Shown: positions 1 through 7,814 of the stretch, one piece after another
Numbering within the stretch: position 1 is the first letter of the stretch
Layout: every line of letters begins with the position of its first letter
NCBI RefSeq assembly: GCF_000247645.1
Contig: NZ_AHWA01000005.1
Span: 310,001-374,000, forward strand
From: Salinibacterium sp. PAMC 21357
GTDB lineage: Bacteria; Actinomycetota; Actinomycetes; Actinomycetales; Microbacteriaceae
DNA length: 64,000 nt
Direction of reading: 5' to 3'
Made by a program: the position numbers and the translations under genes
Notes under the pieces: generated by a model
What the model was told of the DNA's origin: nothing
The model's input: only the letters and a program-made list of their open reading frames with translations
Databases searched by the model: none

Positions 1-2
1 TC

Positions 3-473
3 TTCGGCCTTGCGCTGATCCTGCCCGGCATGGTTCCCCACTTCTTCACGGGTGGTGGTGCTGGCGTTTACGGCAACGCGACCGGTGGACGAATTGGTGC
101 GGTAATCGGTGGTTTCGTCAACGGTGTTCTCATCACGATCCTGCCCGCGATCCTGCTGCTGGTGCTCGGCGAGCTTGGCTTCGCCAACAGCACCTTCGGC
201 GATGCTGACTTCGGTTGGTTCGGAACCCTCATCGGCGTCAGCCTGCTGAGCGGCGTGCCGGCAGTGGGAGTGGTTCTGACCATTCTTATTGCGGTCGTGC
301 TCGTTGTTGTGGCATCCATCTTCCAGATCCGTGTCGTCAACACGGGTTGGGTGCCGGGAGCCAAGCGTGATGCGTGGCTCGCTGTCGAGGCTGAGAAAGC
401 TGAAGCAGAGAAGGCAGCTGAGAAAGCGGCGGCAAAGGCTGCTGCTGAGCCTGCTGCAGAAACAAAAGCTTAA
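3..473 (+). CDS. ulaA: PTS ascorbate-type transporter subunit IIC, C-terminal part
   Basis: This is the C-terminal part of a membrane permease cut by the window edge; the frame is already open at the first bases. It shows the late part of a UlaA-type EIIC: a GGRIGAVIGGFVNG stretch followed by hydrophobic segments, which in this family carry out phosphorylation-coupled uptake of L-ascorbate or a related sugar acid. Residues after the last membrane segment form an Ala/Glu/Lys-rich tail of about 30 residues, probably cytoplasmic. A strong hairpin terminator follows. The family call rests on the glycine-rich motif and hydrophobicity. The substrate is inferred, because the IIA and IIB partners are outside the window. 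Confidence 0.72.
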   Translation, partial: FGLALILPGMVPHFFTGGGAGVYGNATGGRIGAVIGGFVNGVLITILPAILLLVLGELGFANSTFGDADFGWFGTLIGVSLLSGVPAVGVVLTILIAVVLVVVASIFQIRVVNTGWVPGAKRDAWLAVEAEKAEAEKAAEKAAAKAAAEPAAETKA

Positions 474-505
474 CCGCGGAGTCGAGCCATTCGGGTAGCT
501 CGGCT

Positions 506-537
506 GGGCGCCATTCCTTCGGGGGTGGCGCCCTTTT
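506..537 (+). terminator. Rho-independent terminator after the PTS permease
   Basis: An 8-bp stem GGGCGCCA / TGGCGCCC (506-513 with 526-533) encloses a 12-base loop and is followed by TTTT. It ends the rightward PTS unit and lies before the convergent gene that ends at 577. Confidence 0.8.
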
Positions 538-576
538 CTGTTGGCCGCCTATTTTCTGCAACTCGCCTGTTGTCGG

Positions 577-1212
577 TCAGCCGCGGTCATGCAGCGCTCG
601 AACCGACTCTGGTGCGTGGATGCCGGAGCGCAGGTCAGGCGCGTCAACGACGGTCGCAGCTCTTGTTCCCCATCGCACCTGTCCGGCCCACGCATCATCG
701 GCGATATCGTCGTCGGTGTCTTCCGGCCAGCCATCGGAGACGCGGAGAGACCACTCGTCAACGGGAAGGGCGAGCACGAGTGTTGCTGCGAGCTCTTTCT
801 TATTGTTCGGGCGAACTTCGCGCAGGCGCCCCGGGATCAACTTCTCGGTCAGTGCATCGAGCGCGGCGGACTTCTCGTCTCCGTGGAGTACCTGAAACGA
901 CCCGAACAGCACGGCGCTGCTATAGATCAGCGACGACTCAAATGCCGATCGGGCGACAACGATCCCGCCGAGCGAGGTGACGGACACTGCCGCTGGGACT
1001 CCGGAGACGAGGCGCATCCACCGCGAGCCGGTCGATCCGTGCACGATGAGCGAATCACCAAGCCGGGCAACTGCTGTTGGCAGTAGCCCTGGGCTGCCGT
1101 CGTCATTGACGTAGGCGACGTTCCCGACGATCTCCGAATCGAGCAGCGCGTCTAACGCTTCGCGCTCGTGTGACATCAGTTCGGGCATCCGGGTGGCGTT
1201 CGTTCTGCTCAT
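577..1212 (-). CDS. pyridoxamine 5'-phosphate oxidase-like FMN-binding split-barrel protein
   Basis: A 211-residue soluble protein. The N-terminal half (about residues 15-100) has the pattern of the Pyridox_ox_2 split-barrel family, including the stretch GNVAYVNDDGSPGLLPTAV and a later Ser/Arg-containing FMN-pocket region. Members bind FMN or F420 and reduce small substrates; many have no known substrate. The ATG start at 1212 begins a well-formed protein and is followed by no better start. It is a single gene, convergent with the PTS gene. The family assignment is good, the reaction is unknown. Confidence 0.75.
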   Translation of the reverse strand: MSRTNATRMPELMSHEREALDALLDSEIVGNVAYVNDDGSPGLLPTAVARLGDSLIVHGSTGSRWMRLVSGVPAAVSVTSLGGIVVARSAFESSLIYSSAVLFGSFQVLHGDEKSAALDALTEKLIPGRLREVRPNNKKELAATLVLALPVDEWSLRVSDGWPEDTDDDIADDAWAGQVRWGTRAATVVDAPDLRSGIHAPESVRALHDRG

Positions 1213-1270
1213 TCGATCAGTGTGACAGGCAAGCCCGCGTAAGCCTAGAGGCGCATAATGACAAGCCCGC

Positions 1271-1300
1271 TTGACACCAGCCGAGTGTGTAAAGGATGCT
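1271..1300 (+). promoter_or_regulatory. putative promoter giving a near-leaderless transcript
   Basis: TTGACA at 1271-1276 matches the -35 consensus. GATGCT at 1295-1300 keeps the conserved A2 and T6 of a -10 box with an 18-bp spacer. The expected start of transcription falls at about 1307, which is the ATG of the XRE gene. This also argues against using the in-frame TTG at 1271 as a start codon. Confidence 0.5.
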
Positions 1301-1306
1301 TGTCAC

Positions 1307-1504
1307 ATGGAATCTGAGATTAGAGATAGGCGCCAGGCTGCTGGGCTTTCGCAGGCAGCTCTAGGCGAAGCGCTCGGCGTTTCTCGCCAGACCATAAATG
1401 CCATTGAGACAGGGCGTTACGACCCATCCCTGATTCTCGCTGTTCGGCTTGCCCGGTTCTTTGGGTCGACGATTGAGGAAGTGTTTCACATTGAAGACAA
1501 TTAG
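1307..1504 (+). CDS. XRE-family HTH transcriptional regulator, small
   Basis: A 65-residue protein that is almost entirely one Cro/C1-type helix-turn-helix: the region GLSQAALGEALGVSRQTINAIETGRYDPS gives the classic recognition helix and the conserved 'E-x-GRY-x-PS' end. Such one-domain regulators (YozG/YgzD-like) are normally encoded just before a small membrane protein, as here, where the next gene overlaps by 14 bases. AAAGGA lies about 10 bases upstream of ATG 1307. An in-frame TTG at 1271 looks like a -35 box, so it was not used. The regulatory target is probably its own operon. Confidence 0.85.
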   Translation: MESEIRDRRQAAGLSQAALGEALGVSRQTINAIETGRYDPSLILAVRLARFFGSTIEEVFHIEDN

Positions 1505-1889
1505 TCGTTTGAAGATTTCAGCCATCAACGTGGTGTTGCTGTGCGTTCTCGTTGCCGCAGCAGTCGTCACAGGAGTCACCGGCAACTGGTTCGAAATGAC
1601 CCTCCTGCTCCTCGCGGCGGTATTCATCTTCGCCAGTGCCGTATACGCGCGAGGCCAGAAAGCCAGCGATGTCCTCCGGCTTAATGCGATCGAATACCGC
1701 GACGAACGCGACCGACTCCTCGCGAAGAGCGGGTTCGCCGTTGTTGGTATCGTCGCGCTCATTCTCGCGATCGCCGAGTTCATTCTCGCCGCAGTGTTTC
1801 AGGAACTGCTCGCTCTTGCCTCAGCGCAAGTACTTGTGCTGAGCGCGGTGTGGGGTGTCGCCAATTCCGTTGCAGCCAAGCGCGGTTAG
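1491..1889 (+). CDS. small integral membrane protein paired with XRE regulator (DUF2178-like)
   Basis: A 132-residue protein if started at TTG 1491, which has GAGGAA ten bases upstream (1475-1480) and overlaps the regulator's end, suggesting translational coupling. It has two pairs of hydrophobic segments (about residues 10-30, 35-55, 85-105 and 110-128) separated by a charged loop rich in Arg, Asp and Glu (YRDERDRLLAKSG). This layout is the usual partner of one-domain XRE regulators in Firmicutes and Actinobacteria, annotated DUF2178 or hypothetical. Its function is unknown; a role in sensing envelope state for the regulator is a guess. Confidence 0.65.
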   Translation: MKTISRLKISAINVVLLCVLVAAAVVTGVTGNWFEMTLLLLAAVFIFASAVYARGQKASDVLRLNAIEYRDERDRLLAKSGFAVVGIVALILAIAEFILAAVFQELLALASAQVLVLSAVWGVANSVAAKRG

Positions 1890-1970
1890 GCGCGGCTAAG
1901 CGACCGCCGTTCGCTCGTGCATCCGATTTCTCGAAAGACGCGCAGCGAGGCGAGCGGTTGCAGCTGCGCC

Positions 1971-2756
1971 CTAGATGAAGTCAGGGCTGGGCGTCGAGGC
2001 GAAGCGCACCGAGACATCCGGATGACGGTCGTAGCGGTAGCCGATGCCGCGAACCGTACGAACAACATCTTCGTACGCGCCAAGCTTGGAGCGCAGGCGA
2101 CGGATGTGGACGTCGATGGTGCGCTCGTTGGGGGCTTCGTCGTCTTCGGCAGACCAGAGGGTCGAGATCAGCTGAGCCCGGTCGATGGTTTGTGATTCGC
2201 GCAGGATGAGGAACTGCAGCAACTCGAATTCTTTGTAGGTGAGAGCTGCGGGCTCGTCGTCGATGAGTACGCGCTTGCGGGAGAGGTCAACGACGACGCC
2301 GCTGGCTGGTTTCTCGACTGGCTCTTCGGCTTGGCGGTGCTTGGCAAGGGCTGAGGGGTCTTGAAGGGCGAGGCGGACAACATCCACATCGCGTCCTCCG
2401 GCACCTACTGGAGCGAGGGCGACGGCGGCGTGGGTTTCGGAGCCGGGCACGAGCTGCTGCGTGAGCAGTTTGAGCTGCTCAACAATGGCGCTCAGGTCGG
2501 TGCCAGCAGCTGCTGCCTTGAGTTCGTCGATGCCGACGTACAGGACAAAGCCGCGGGCTTCAGTTCCCTGAGGCACGGCGCGAAGGCGAGGCGCCTCGGC
2601 TGCGGGAACGGCGGGAGCCGTAACAGCAGCGGGGCGCGTGTCGCGCGCTGGCTGGACGGCAAGTGACAACTCACGAGCTACATGAGTTGGCGCAAGGGCG
2701 GGAGCCGCCGGAGCGAAAGAGGTGCGAGGGGTACGTTCGATGGTTGCAAGTGACAT
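1971..2756 (-). CDS. OmpR/PhoB-type winged-helix regulator without a receiver domain
   Basis: With the ATG at 2756 (AAGGA about 11 bases upstream) the protein has 261 residues. The C-terminal 100 residues form an OmpR-type winged helix: LTYKEFELLQFLI, NERTIDVHIRRLRSKLG and VRTVRGIGYRYD. The N-terminal half has no phosphorylatable Asp receiver. Instead there is a Pro/Ala-rich linker (about 10-65) and a short domain beginning GFVLYVGIDELK, with a SAIVEQLK helix, of unknown role. The protein therefore binds DNA but must be controlled by something other than classical phosphotransfer. No kinase gene is nearby. An in-frame start at 2837 would add 27 residues but lacks a ribosome site. Confidence 0.8.
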   Translation of the reverse strand: MSLATIERTPRTSFAPAAPALAPTHVARELSLAVQPARDTRPAAVTAPAVPAAEAPRLRAVPQGTEARGFVLYVGIDELKAAAAGTDLSAIVEQLKLLTQQLVPGSETHAAVALAPVGAGGRDVDVVRLALQDPSALAKHRQAEEPVEKPASGVVVDLSRKRVLIDDEPAALTYKEFELLQFLILRESQTIDRAQLISTLWSAEDDEAPNERTIDVHIRRLRSKLGAYEDVVRTVRGIGYRYDRHPDVSVRFASTPSPDFI

Positions 2757-3104
2757 GGGTCCAGAAATCCTTGGAGAAGGGGTGAAGGGCCTCTGATGAT
2801 GAGGGTGTGATCCTTCGGGAAAAAACAAATGTGACAAGTGAGATAGTCGCCGTTATGAGGACGAAAATCTGGGGGCGCTAATTCTGGTGAGAACGCCCGG
2901 CGCTGGTTGGCCGACTAGGCACACATTCGACAACACGAAGCTGCACTTACAAGCGCAGTGCCCGCCACCGCAGTGCTCGTAAGCATCGCGCTAGCGGTCC
3001 TGGAAGCCACGAGGGCGGTCAGGTCGCGAGTTTGTACAGTCATGGTTGCAATGATGTTTCATGCAGCGCGCCTCTGTCAAGTTACGCGCGAGAAAAGTGT
3101 GCGG
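2757..3104. other. 348-bp intergenic region
   Basis: Between the start of the winged-helix gene and the end of upp. The 100 bases next to the regulator are AT-richer and probably hold its promoter. An imperfect inverted repeat (CTTAC at 2946-2950 pairing with GTAAG at 2980-2984) is the only structure seen. No convincing gene. Confidence 0.4.
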
Positions 3105-3737
3105 CTAGACGAGACCGTACAGTCTGTCTCCCGCGTCGCCGAGTCCGGGCACGATGTAGCCGTTCTCGTTGAGGCGCTCGTCGAGCGCTCCGAGCACGAT
3201 GGTGACGTCGCGACCTTCCATGGCCTTTTCGACGGCAGCAAGGCCTTCGGGGGCTCCGAGGATACACACGGCCGTGACATCCGTAGCGCCCCGGTCGAGC
3301 AGGTACTGGATAGCAGCGATGAGTGAACCACCGGTGGCCAGCATCGGGTCGAGCACGAAGCACTGGCGGTTCGACAGATCATCGGGAAGGCGTTCGGCAT
3401 AAGTATCGGGCTGCAGGGTTTCTTCGTTGCGCACCATGCCCAGGAATCCGACCTCAGCGGTGGGAACGAGCTTGACCATACCCTCGAGCATTCCGAGCCC
3501 GGCACGCAGAATAGGCACGACGAGAGGCTTGGGCGAGCTGATAGCGACACCCGTGGTCTTGGTGACCGGAGTCTCAATCTCGACCGCTTCGACCCGCACA
3601 GAACGAGTGGCCTCGTAGGCCAACAGGGTCACCAACTCTTCGGTCAGCGCCCGAAAAGTGGGGGCGGCAGTGTTCTTGTCGCGCAGCACGGTGAGCTTGT
3701 GCGTGATGAGCGGGTGGTCGGCAACGTGAACTCGCAT
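3105..3737 (-). CDS. upp: uracil phosphoribosyltransferase
   Basis: Converts uracil and PRPP to UMP in pyrimidine salvage, in the cytoplasm. The 210-residue length is the family norm. Visible signatures are PILRAGLGM (75-83), the PRPP-binding loop DPMLATGGS (130-138), and the uracil-binding C-terminal stretch [12 protein letters not shown]. The ATG at 3737 is the only sensible start. It is divergent from tadA with only 43 bases between start codons, so the two promoters must lie face to face or overlap. Confidence 0.97.
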   Translation of the reverse strand: MRVHVADHPLITHKLTVLRDKNTAAPTFRALTEELVTLLAYEATRSVRVEAVEIETPVTKTTGVAISSPKPLVVPILRAGLGMLEGMVKLVPTAEVGFLGMVRNEETLQPDTYAERLPDDLSNRQCFVLDPMLATGGSLIAAIQYLLDRGATDVTAVCILGAPEGLAAVEKAMEGRDVTIVLGALDERLNENGYIVPGLGDAGDRLYGLV

Positions 3738-3780
3738 AGGCTAAATCTACTTGAGGTCTGGACCGATAGGAGAACCGATC

Positions 3781-4233
3781 GTGACAAAGTTCGATCAGTG
3801 GATGACGCGGGCCATCGCCGAGGCGAAGCTCACGGCCGATTCTGCTGACGTTCCTGTCGCCGCTCTCGTCTTCGATCAGAACGACAATCTCGTCTCCGTT
3901 GGGCGCAATGAGCGGGAGCTCACGGGCGACCCCACGGCGCACGCCGAGGTAGTGGCGATCCGGGCTGCGGCCGCGGCCACCGGTTCGTGGCGCCTCGACG
4001 AGATGACTCTCGTGGTCACGCTCGAGCCGTGCACGATGTGTGCTGGCGCGATTCTGCAGGCTCGCATCCCGCGCGTGGTGTTTGGCGCGTGGGACGAGAA
4101 AGCCGGCGCATCAGGCAGCGTTAATGATTTGCTGCGTGACCGCCGGCTTCCGCACAAGGTTGAGGTGGTGGCGGGCATCCAAGAGGCTGAGTGTGCTGCG
4201 CTGCTGACCGAATTCTTCGAAGCCCGTCGCTGA
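3781..4233 (+). CDS. tadA: tRNA-specific adenosine deaminase
   Basis: Deaminates A34 to inosine in tRNA-Arg(ACG), allowing wobble reading of CGN codons. The 150-residue protein has the cytidine-deaminase zinc site: HAE at 54-56 (His ligand and proton-shuttle Glu) and PCTMC at 83-87 (two Cys ligands). AGGAGA sits seven bases before GTG 3781; the upstream in-frame TTG at 3751 has no such site. It is the usual neighbour of upp in Microbacteriaceae. TadA is normally essential. Confidence 0.95.
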   Translation: MTKFDQWMTRAIAEAKLTADSADVPVAALVFDQNDNLVSVGRNERELTGDPTAHAEVVAIRAAAAATGSWRLDEMTLVVTLEPCTMCAGAILQARIPRVVFGAWDEKAGASGSVNDLLRDRRLPHKVEVVAGIQEAECAALLTEFFEARR

Positions 4234-4251
4234 CCCACTTGGCATCGCTGA

Positions 4252-4277
4252 CCACACGGGTTAGCTAGCCCGTGTGG
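4252..4277. terminator. bidirectional terminator hairpin
   Basis: A 9-bp perfect stem CCACACGGG / CCCGTGTGG with an 8-base loop lies between the convergent ends of tadA and the membrane protein gene at 4279. The downstream T-tract is weak on both strands. Confidence 0.65.
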
Positions 4278-4278
4278 C

Positions 4279-4662
4279 TTAGTGCCAGAGCACCGCGACG
4301 AACACGTTGATGAGCGCCCCCATGCCCGCAAGGTGCAGGAACGGCAGGGTGGCTTTCTTCTCGCTCGTGCCAGCGCTGAGGGCTTTGGCCTGACGCGAGC
4401 GAGCGACCATGACGGCAACGAGAACGACGATAGCGAAGATCAATTTTACGGCGATCTTGGCGTTGTTGACGTCTTCGTCATTCATCTGAACTAGGCCAAC
4501 AAGGATGAGACCGGTGACGAGCTGCGTGATGGCACCAATGAGCATGGTGCCGAGTTCGAAGCCTTCTTTGCGGCGCAGCTGGAGAGCGAACGATCCGATG
4601 ATCAGCGCAAGCCCCAGGATGTGCAACGCGAGCACGGTGTGAATGATTGGTTCAAAGTTCAT
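4279..4662 (-). CDS. conserved four-helix membrane protein, unknown function
   Basis: A 127-residue protein with four predicted membrane helices (about 7-27, 38-60, 68-86 and 105-125) and a short basic cytoplasmic loop RSRQAKALSAGTSEKK. No catalytic motif is visible. The start at 4662 has AGAAAG about 11 bases upstream. It lies 18 bases downstream of the cation-efflux gene in the same direction, so the two are probably co-transcribed. Similar actinobacterial proteins are annotated only as integral membrane protein. Confidence 0.65.
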   Translation of the reverse strand: MNFEPIIHTVLALHILGLALIIGSFALQLRRKEGFELGTMLIGAITQLVTGLILVGLVQMNDEDVNNAKIAVKLIFAIVVLVAVMVARSRQAKALSAGTSEKKATLPFLHLAGMGALINVFVAVLWH

Positions 4663-4680
4663 GGTTTCGGGTTCTTTCTA

Positions 4681-5643
4681 CTAATCGTTTCCCACGATGA
4701 CGATTGCGTCGGTGGGCGGTGCAGCTTCTGGCGGGCGGCGGTAGACGTCTGGCTCGATGTAGATCACGCGAGCCATGGGCTCTGCCTCCCGAATGTCGCG
4801 TTCGACGCTATCGATGCTGGCGGCAACATCTGAGACGCGGGAGACCGATCCGAAGTCGATCTTGGCTCCGACGAGAAGTTCTTCTGGCCCGAGGTAAAGC
4901 GTCTTCATGTGGATGAGCGAGCGCACGTCGGGGTGAGCGTTGATGGCATCGCGGATGAGGTTGCGCTGCTTCACGGTTGCGCCTTCTCCGACGAGCAGGC
5001 TCTTTGTTTCGATGCCGAGAACGATGGCGACGATGATCAGCAAGATTCCAATAGCAATAGTGCCGATGGCATCCCACAGGGAATCCTCGGTGAGAATCGT
5101 GAGGCCAACGCCGAAGAGGGCGAGCACGAGGCCGAGCAGCGCGGCAACGTCTTCGAGGAGAACGACGGGCAGCTCGGGTGCTTTGGCATGACGGATGAAG
5201 GCAATCCAGCTTTGCTTGCCTCGAACCAGGTTCGACTCGCGCACGGCGGTGCGCAGCGAGAACGACTCGAGAACGATCGCGATCAACAGCACCGTGATTG
5301 GCAACCATGCCTGCTCAAGCGGGTGCGGATCCTGCAGCTTGCTGACGCCCTCGTAGAGCGAGAACACGCCACCGACGGAGAACAGGATGATCGAGACAAC
5401 GAAGGCGTAGACGTAGCGCTCGCGGCCGTAACCGAACGGATGCTCGGCATCCGCGTGTTTCTTGGCTTGCTTGCCGCCGAGGAGAAGTAGGCCTTGATTG
5501 CCCGAGTCAGCAAGAGAGTGCACACTCTCGGCAAGCATGGAGCTTGAACCCGAAACGAGGAATGCAACGAACTTTGTTACCGCAATTCCGGCATTTGCCA
5601 ACAGTGCCGCAACGATTGCTTTGTTTCCGCCAGACGCGCTCAT
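4681..5643 (-). CDS. cation diffusion facilitator family transporter
   Basis: A 320-residue H+-coupled metal exporter of the CDF family (typically Zn2+, also Mn2+, Fe2+ or Co2+). The first helix-pair metal site shows as HSLADS with H42 and D46, and the sequence HPFGYGRERYVYAF is a family hallmark. The second site in helix 5 reads LLEDVAALLG, with Glu-Asp in place of the usual His-x3-Asp, as in the SLC30A9-like branch. A cytoplasmic domain of about 90 residues follows the last helix. The ATG at 5643 is 23 bases from proC, which is divergent. The metal is not predictable from sequence. Confidence 0.9.
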   Translation of the reverse strand: MSASGGNKAIVAALLANAGIAVTKFVAFLVSGSSSMLAESVHSLADSGNQGLLLLGGKQAKKHADAEHPFGYGRERYVYAFVVSIILFSVGGVFSLYEGVSKLQDPHPLEQAWLPITVLLIAIVLESFSLRTAVRESNLVRGKQSWIAFIRHAKAPELPVVLLEDVAALLGLVLALFGVGLTILTEDSLWDAIGTIAIGILLIIVAIVLGIETKSLLVGEGATVKQRNLIRDAINAHPDVRSLIHMKTLYLGPEELLVGAKIDFGSVSRVSDVAASIDSVERDIREAEPMARVIYIEPDVYRRPPEAAPPTDAIVIVGND

Positions 5644-5666
5644 GGGATCAATCCTAGGATGTTCAG

Positions 5667-6494
5667 GTGACTACTTCTCTTCCAAGCATTGCAATTGTCG
5701 GCGCCGGATCAATGGGGGGTGCAATCCTGCAGGGTCTACTTGACCCTTCGGTGACCGTAACCGGGGGCATCCGTGTCACAAACCGCTCGGAAGCGAAGGC
5801 TGCTGCCGTACGTTCAGAGGGCGTTGAGTCGTTCGCTTTGGAGAATACTCCTGACGGCAACGCTCGTGCTGTGAAGGGCGCCAAAGTTGTGATGCTCGGC
5901 GTAAAGCCGCACATGATTCCCGACACCCTCGCCGACCTTGCCCCGTTCCTTGAGCCCGATGCAATCATCATCAGCGTCGCCGCCGGCGTCACTACTGCGC
6001 GGATGGAAGCCATCGTCGACAACGTGGTGTTGCGTGCCATGCCCAACACTCCCGCTATCGTCGGCAAAGCGGTGACCGGCCTCAGCGCCGGATCGCGGGC
6101 CACTGAAGATGACCTCGCTATCGGCCGTGCCGTATTTGGCACTGTCGGCGCTGTTGTCGAAACGCCCGAATCGCAGATTGATGCGCTCAGCACGATTTCC
6201 GGATCGGGCCCGGCCTACGTGTTTTTGATTCTCGAAGAGTTTTCCCGCACCGCCGTCGATATGGGGTTCACGCCCGAGCAGGCGTTGACTTTGGTGGCGG
6301 GAACATTTGAGGGTTCGCTGGCGCTGCTGGCGTCATCCGACAGTTCGCCAGCGCAACTGCGCAAGCAGGTTACAAGCCCCAAGGGCACCACCGAGCGGGC
6401 GGTCGAGCAGCTTCAGGCTGCTGACCTCAAGGCGATCTTCGACAAGGCGACGGCCGCAGCGTTAGCTCGCGCTAAAGAACTCGCGGCAGGCTAG
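5667..6494 (+). CDS. proC: pyrroline-5-carboxylate reductase
   Basis: Catalyses the last step of proline synthesis, reducing 1-pyrroline-5-carboxylate with NAD(P)H. The 275-residue protein starts with a Rossmann fold whose GAGSMGG loop is at 12-18. It carries the GVKPHMI, AMPNTPA and ISGSGPAYVF segments and the C-terminal ProC signature SPKGTTERAVEQL. The GTG start at 5667 leaves a 23-base divergent gap to the CDF transporter gene. Length and motifs are standard. Confidence 0.97.
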   Translation: MTTSLPSIAIVGAGSMGGAILQGLLDPSVTVTGGIRVTNRSEAKAAAVRSEGVESFALENTPDGNARAVKGAKVVMLGVKPHMIPDTLADLAPFLEPDAIIISVAAGVTTARMEAIVDNVVLRAMPNTPAIVGKAVTGLSAGSRATEDDLAIGRAVFGTVGAVVETPESQIDALSTISGSGPAYVFLILEEFSRTAVDMGFTPEQALTLVAGTFEGSLALLASSDSSPAQLRKQVTSPKGTTERAVEQLQAADLKAIFDKATAAALARAKELAAG

Positions 6495-6507
6495 TTCTCT
6501 GGTTGCC

Positions 6508-6532
6508 CGCTAGCGCCTCCGTAGCGCTAGCG
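6508..6532. terminator. bidirectional terminator-like inverted repeat
   Basis: A 9-bp perfect stem CGCTAGCGC / GCGCTAGCG with a 7-base loop lies in the 72-base gap between convergent proC and the sugar ABC permease gene. There is no T-tract, so termination may be weak or Rho-assisted. Confidence 0.5.
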
Positions 6533-6566
6533 AGCAGCCTCCACTCGCAGTACGCGCCTTGTGCGG

Positions 6567-7814
6567 CTAGAAGCGGCCGTGCAGCGCGCGTGAGCGGCGT
6601 GACAGCGAGTCGATGATCACGGCCAGCAGCAGTACTGCTCCGGTGACCATGTAGCGCACTGACGAGTCGAGGCTCAGCAGAGTGAGCCCGCTCGAGATCG
6701 ACTGAATGACGACGATGCCGAGCAGGGCAGACCAGGCGCTTCCGCGGCCGCCGAAAAGGCTTGCGCCGCCGATGACTGCCGCGGCGATTGCGGTGAGGTT
6801 GGTGTCGCCGCCCCCGCTGCTCTGGTTGGCCGCCGCCAAGCGTGATGCCGCAAGAACTCCGCCGAGAGCTGCGAGCGTCGCGCTGACCATAAACACCGAA
6901 ATATAGACCCGATCGACCCGGATGCCGGCACGCCGGGCTGCTTCGACGTTGCCGCCGATCGCATAGATCGACCGCCCCCAGCGAGTGCGTTTGAGCGCGA
7001 AGTCCACCGCGACCACGAGCACGACAAAGAGCAAGAACATGAGCCCGATGCCGCGGTCGGTGTTGAGGTACCAGGCTCCGAACACGAGCGCGACGATGAG
7101 CAGGCCACCCCGTAAGAGGATCGATGTTCGTGATTCTGGGAGTAGTCCGGCACGCAGGCGACGGTTGGCCAGCGAGAGGTGGGAACCGACGTAGGCGAGC
7201 GTGGCGAGCGCGGCAAGCACATACGAGAGCCAGGCGGGTAAGAACATTAGTTGGGCGAATTGCACGATCCAGGAATCGAAGGGGATGTTGATCGAGCCGA
7301 GGGATCCGAGCACCCACAGTTGAAGGCCCAAGACCCCGAGGAGTCCGGCGAGGGTAATGACAAAGCTGGGCACACCGAAACGGGTGAGGAGAAAGCCGTA
7401 GAACAGGCCAAAAAGTGCGCCAGCGGCTAGCGCAGCGAGGATTGCTAGGGGCAATGGCCAGTTCAGCTGGGTGAAGGCGACGGCCAGAATTGCCGCGGCG
7501 AGCCCCGAGAGCGAGCCGACCGAGAGGTCGATTTGGGCGAGCAATAAGACGAGAACAACGCCGAGCGCGATAGTGCCGAGCGCGGCACACTGCATTGCGA
7601 GGTTCACGAGGTTGGCGCTCGACAGGAACGTGGGGTTCAGGATCTGAAAGACGGTCCAGATGATTGCAAGTCCGACGACGACAGGGATCGCGCCGAGGTC
7701 ACCGCCGCTGACGCGGGCCCGGAAGGCGGCCAATGATTCTGCGATGCCGGTCGCGGGCGCGAGCTCGGCCGGGGGAGCGGAATCGCGCGGTGGGCGGGGC
7801 GTGGAAGTGCTCAT
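6567..7814 (-). CDS. sugar ABC transporter permease (XylH/RbsC-like)
   Basis: A 415-residue BPD_transp_2 permease, longer than ribose permeases and close to XylH. Family marks are LLLAQIDLSVGSLSGLAAA near residue 90 and, towards the C-terminus, RTRWGRSIYAIGGNVEAARRAG, which contains the coupling loop that touches the ATPase. About ten membrane helices are predicted. Its start codon overlaps the end of the ATPase gene by four bases (ATGA), so the two are translationally coupled. It is the last gene of the leftward ROK-SBP-ATPase-permease operon. The sugar, probably a pentose or hexose monomer, cannot be named. Confidence 0.88.
   Translation of the reverse strand: MSTSTPRPPRDSAPPAELAPATGIAESLAAFRARVSGGDLGAIPVVVGLAIIWTVFQILNPTFLSSANLVNLAMQCAALGTIALGVVLVLLLAQIDLSVGSLSGLAAAILAVAFTQLNWPLPLAILAALAAGALFGLFYGFLLTRFGVPSFVITLAGLLGVLGLQLWVLGSLGSINIPFDSWIVQFAQLMFLPAWLSYVLAALATLAYVGSHLSLANRRLRAGLLPESRTSILLRGGLLIVALVFGAWYLNTDRGIGLMFLLFVVLVVAVDFALKRTRWGRSIYAIGGNVEAARRAGIRVDRVYISVFMVSATLAALGGVLAASRLAAANQSSGGGDTNLTAIAAAVIGGASLFGGRGSAWSALLGIVVIQSISSGLTLLSLDSSVRYMVTGAVLLLAVIIDSLSRRSRALHGRF

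Noticed and set aside
1271-1306. TTG start extending the XRE regulator by 12 codons
   Set aside because: The TTG is part of a TTGACA promoter box, and ATG 1307 gives the normal N-terminus.
6472-7590. A 372-codon frame overlapping the sugar permease on the same strand
   Set aside because: The sequence is Arg/His/Pro-rich without any motif, while the other frame encodes a clear XylH-type permease.
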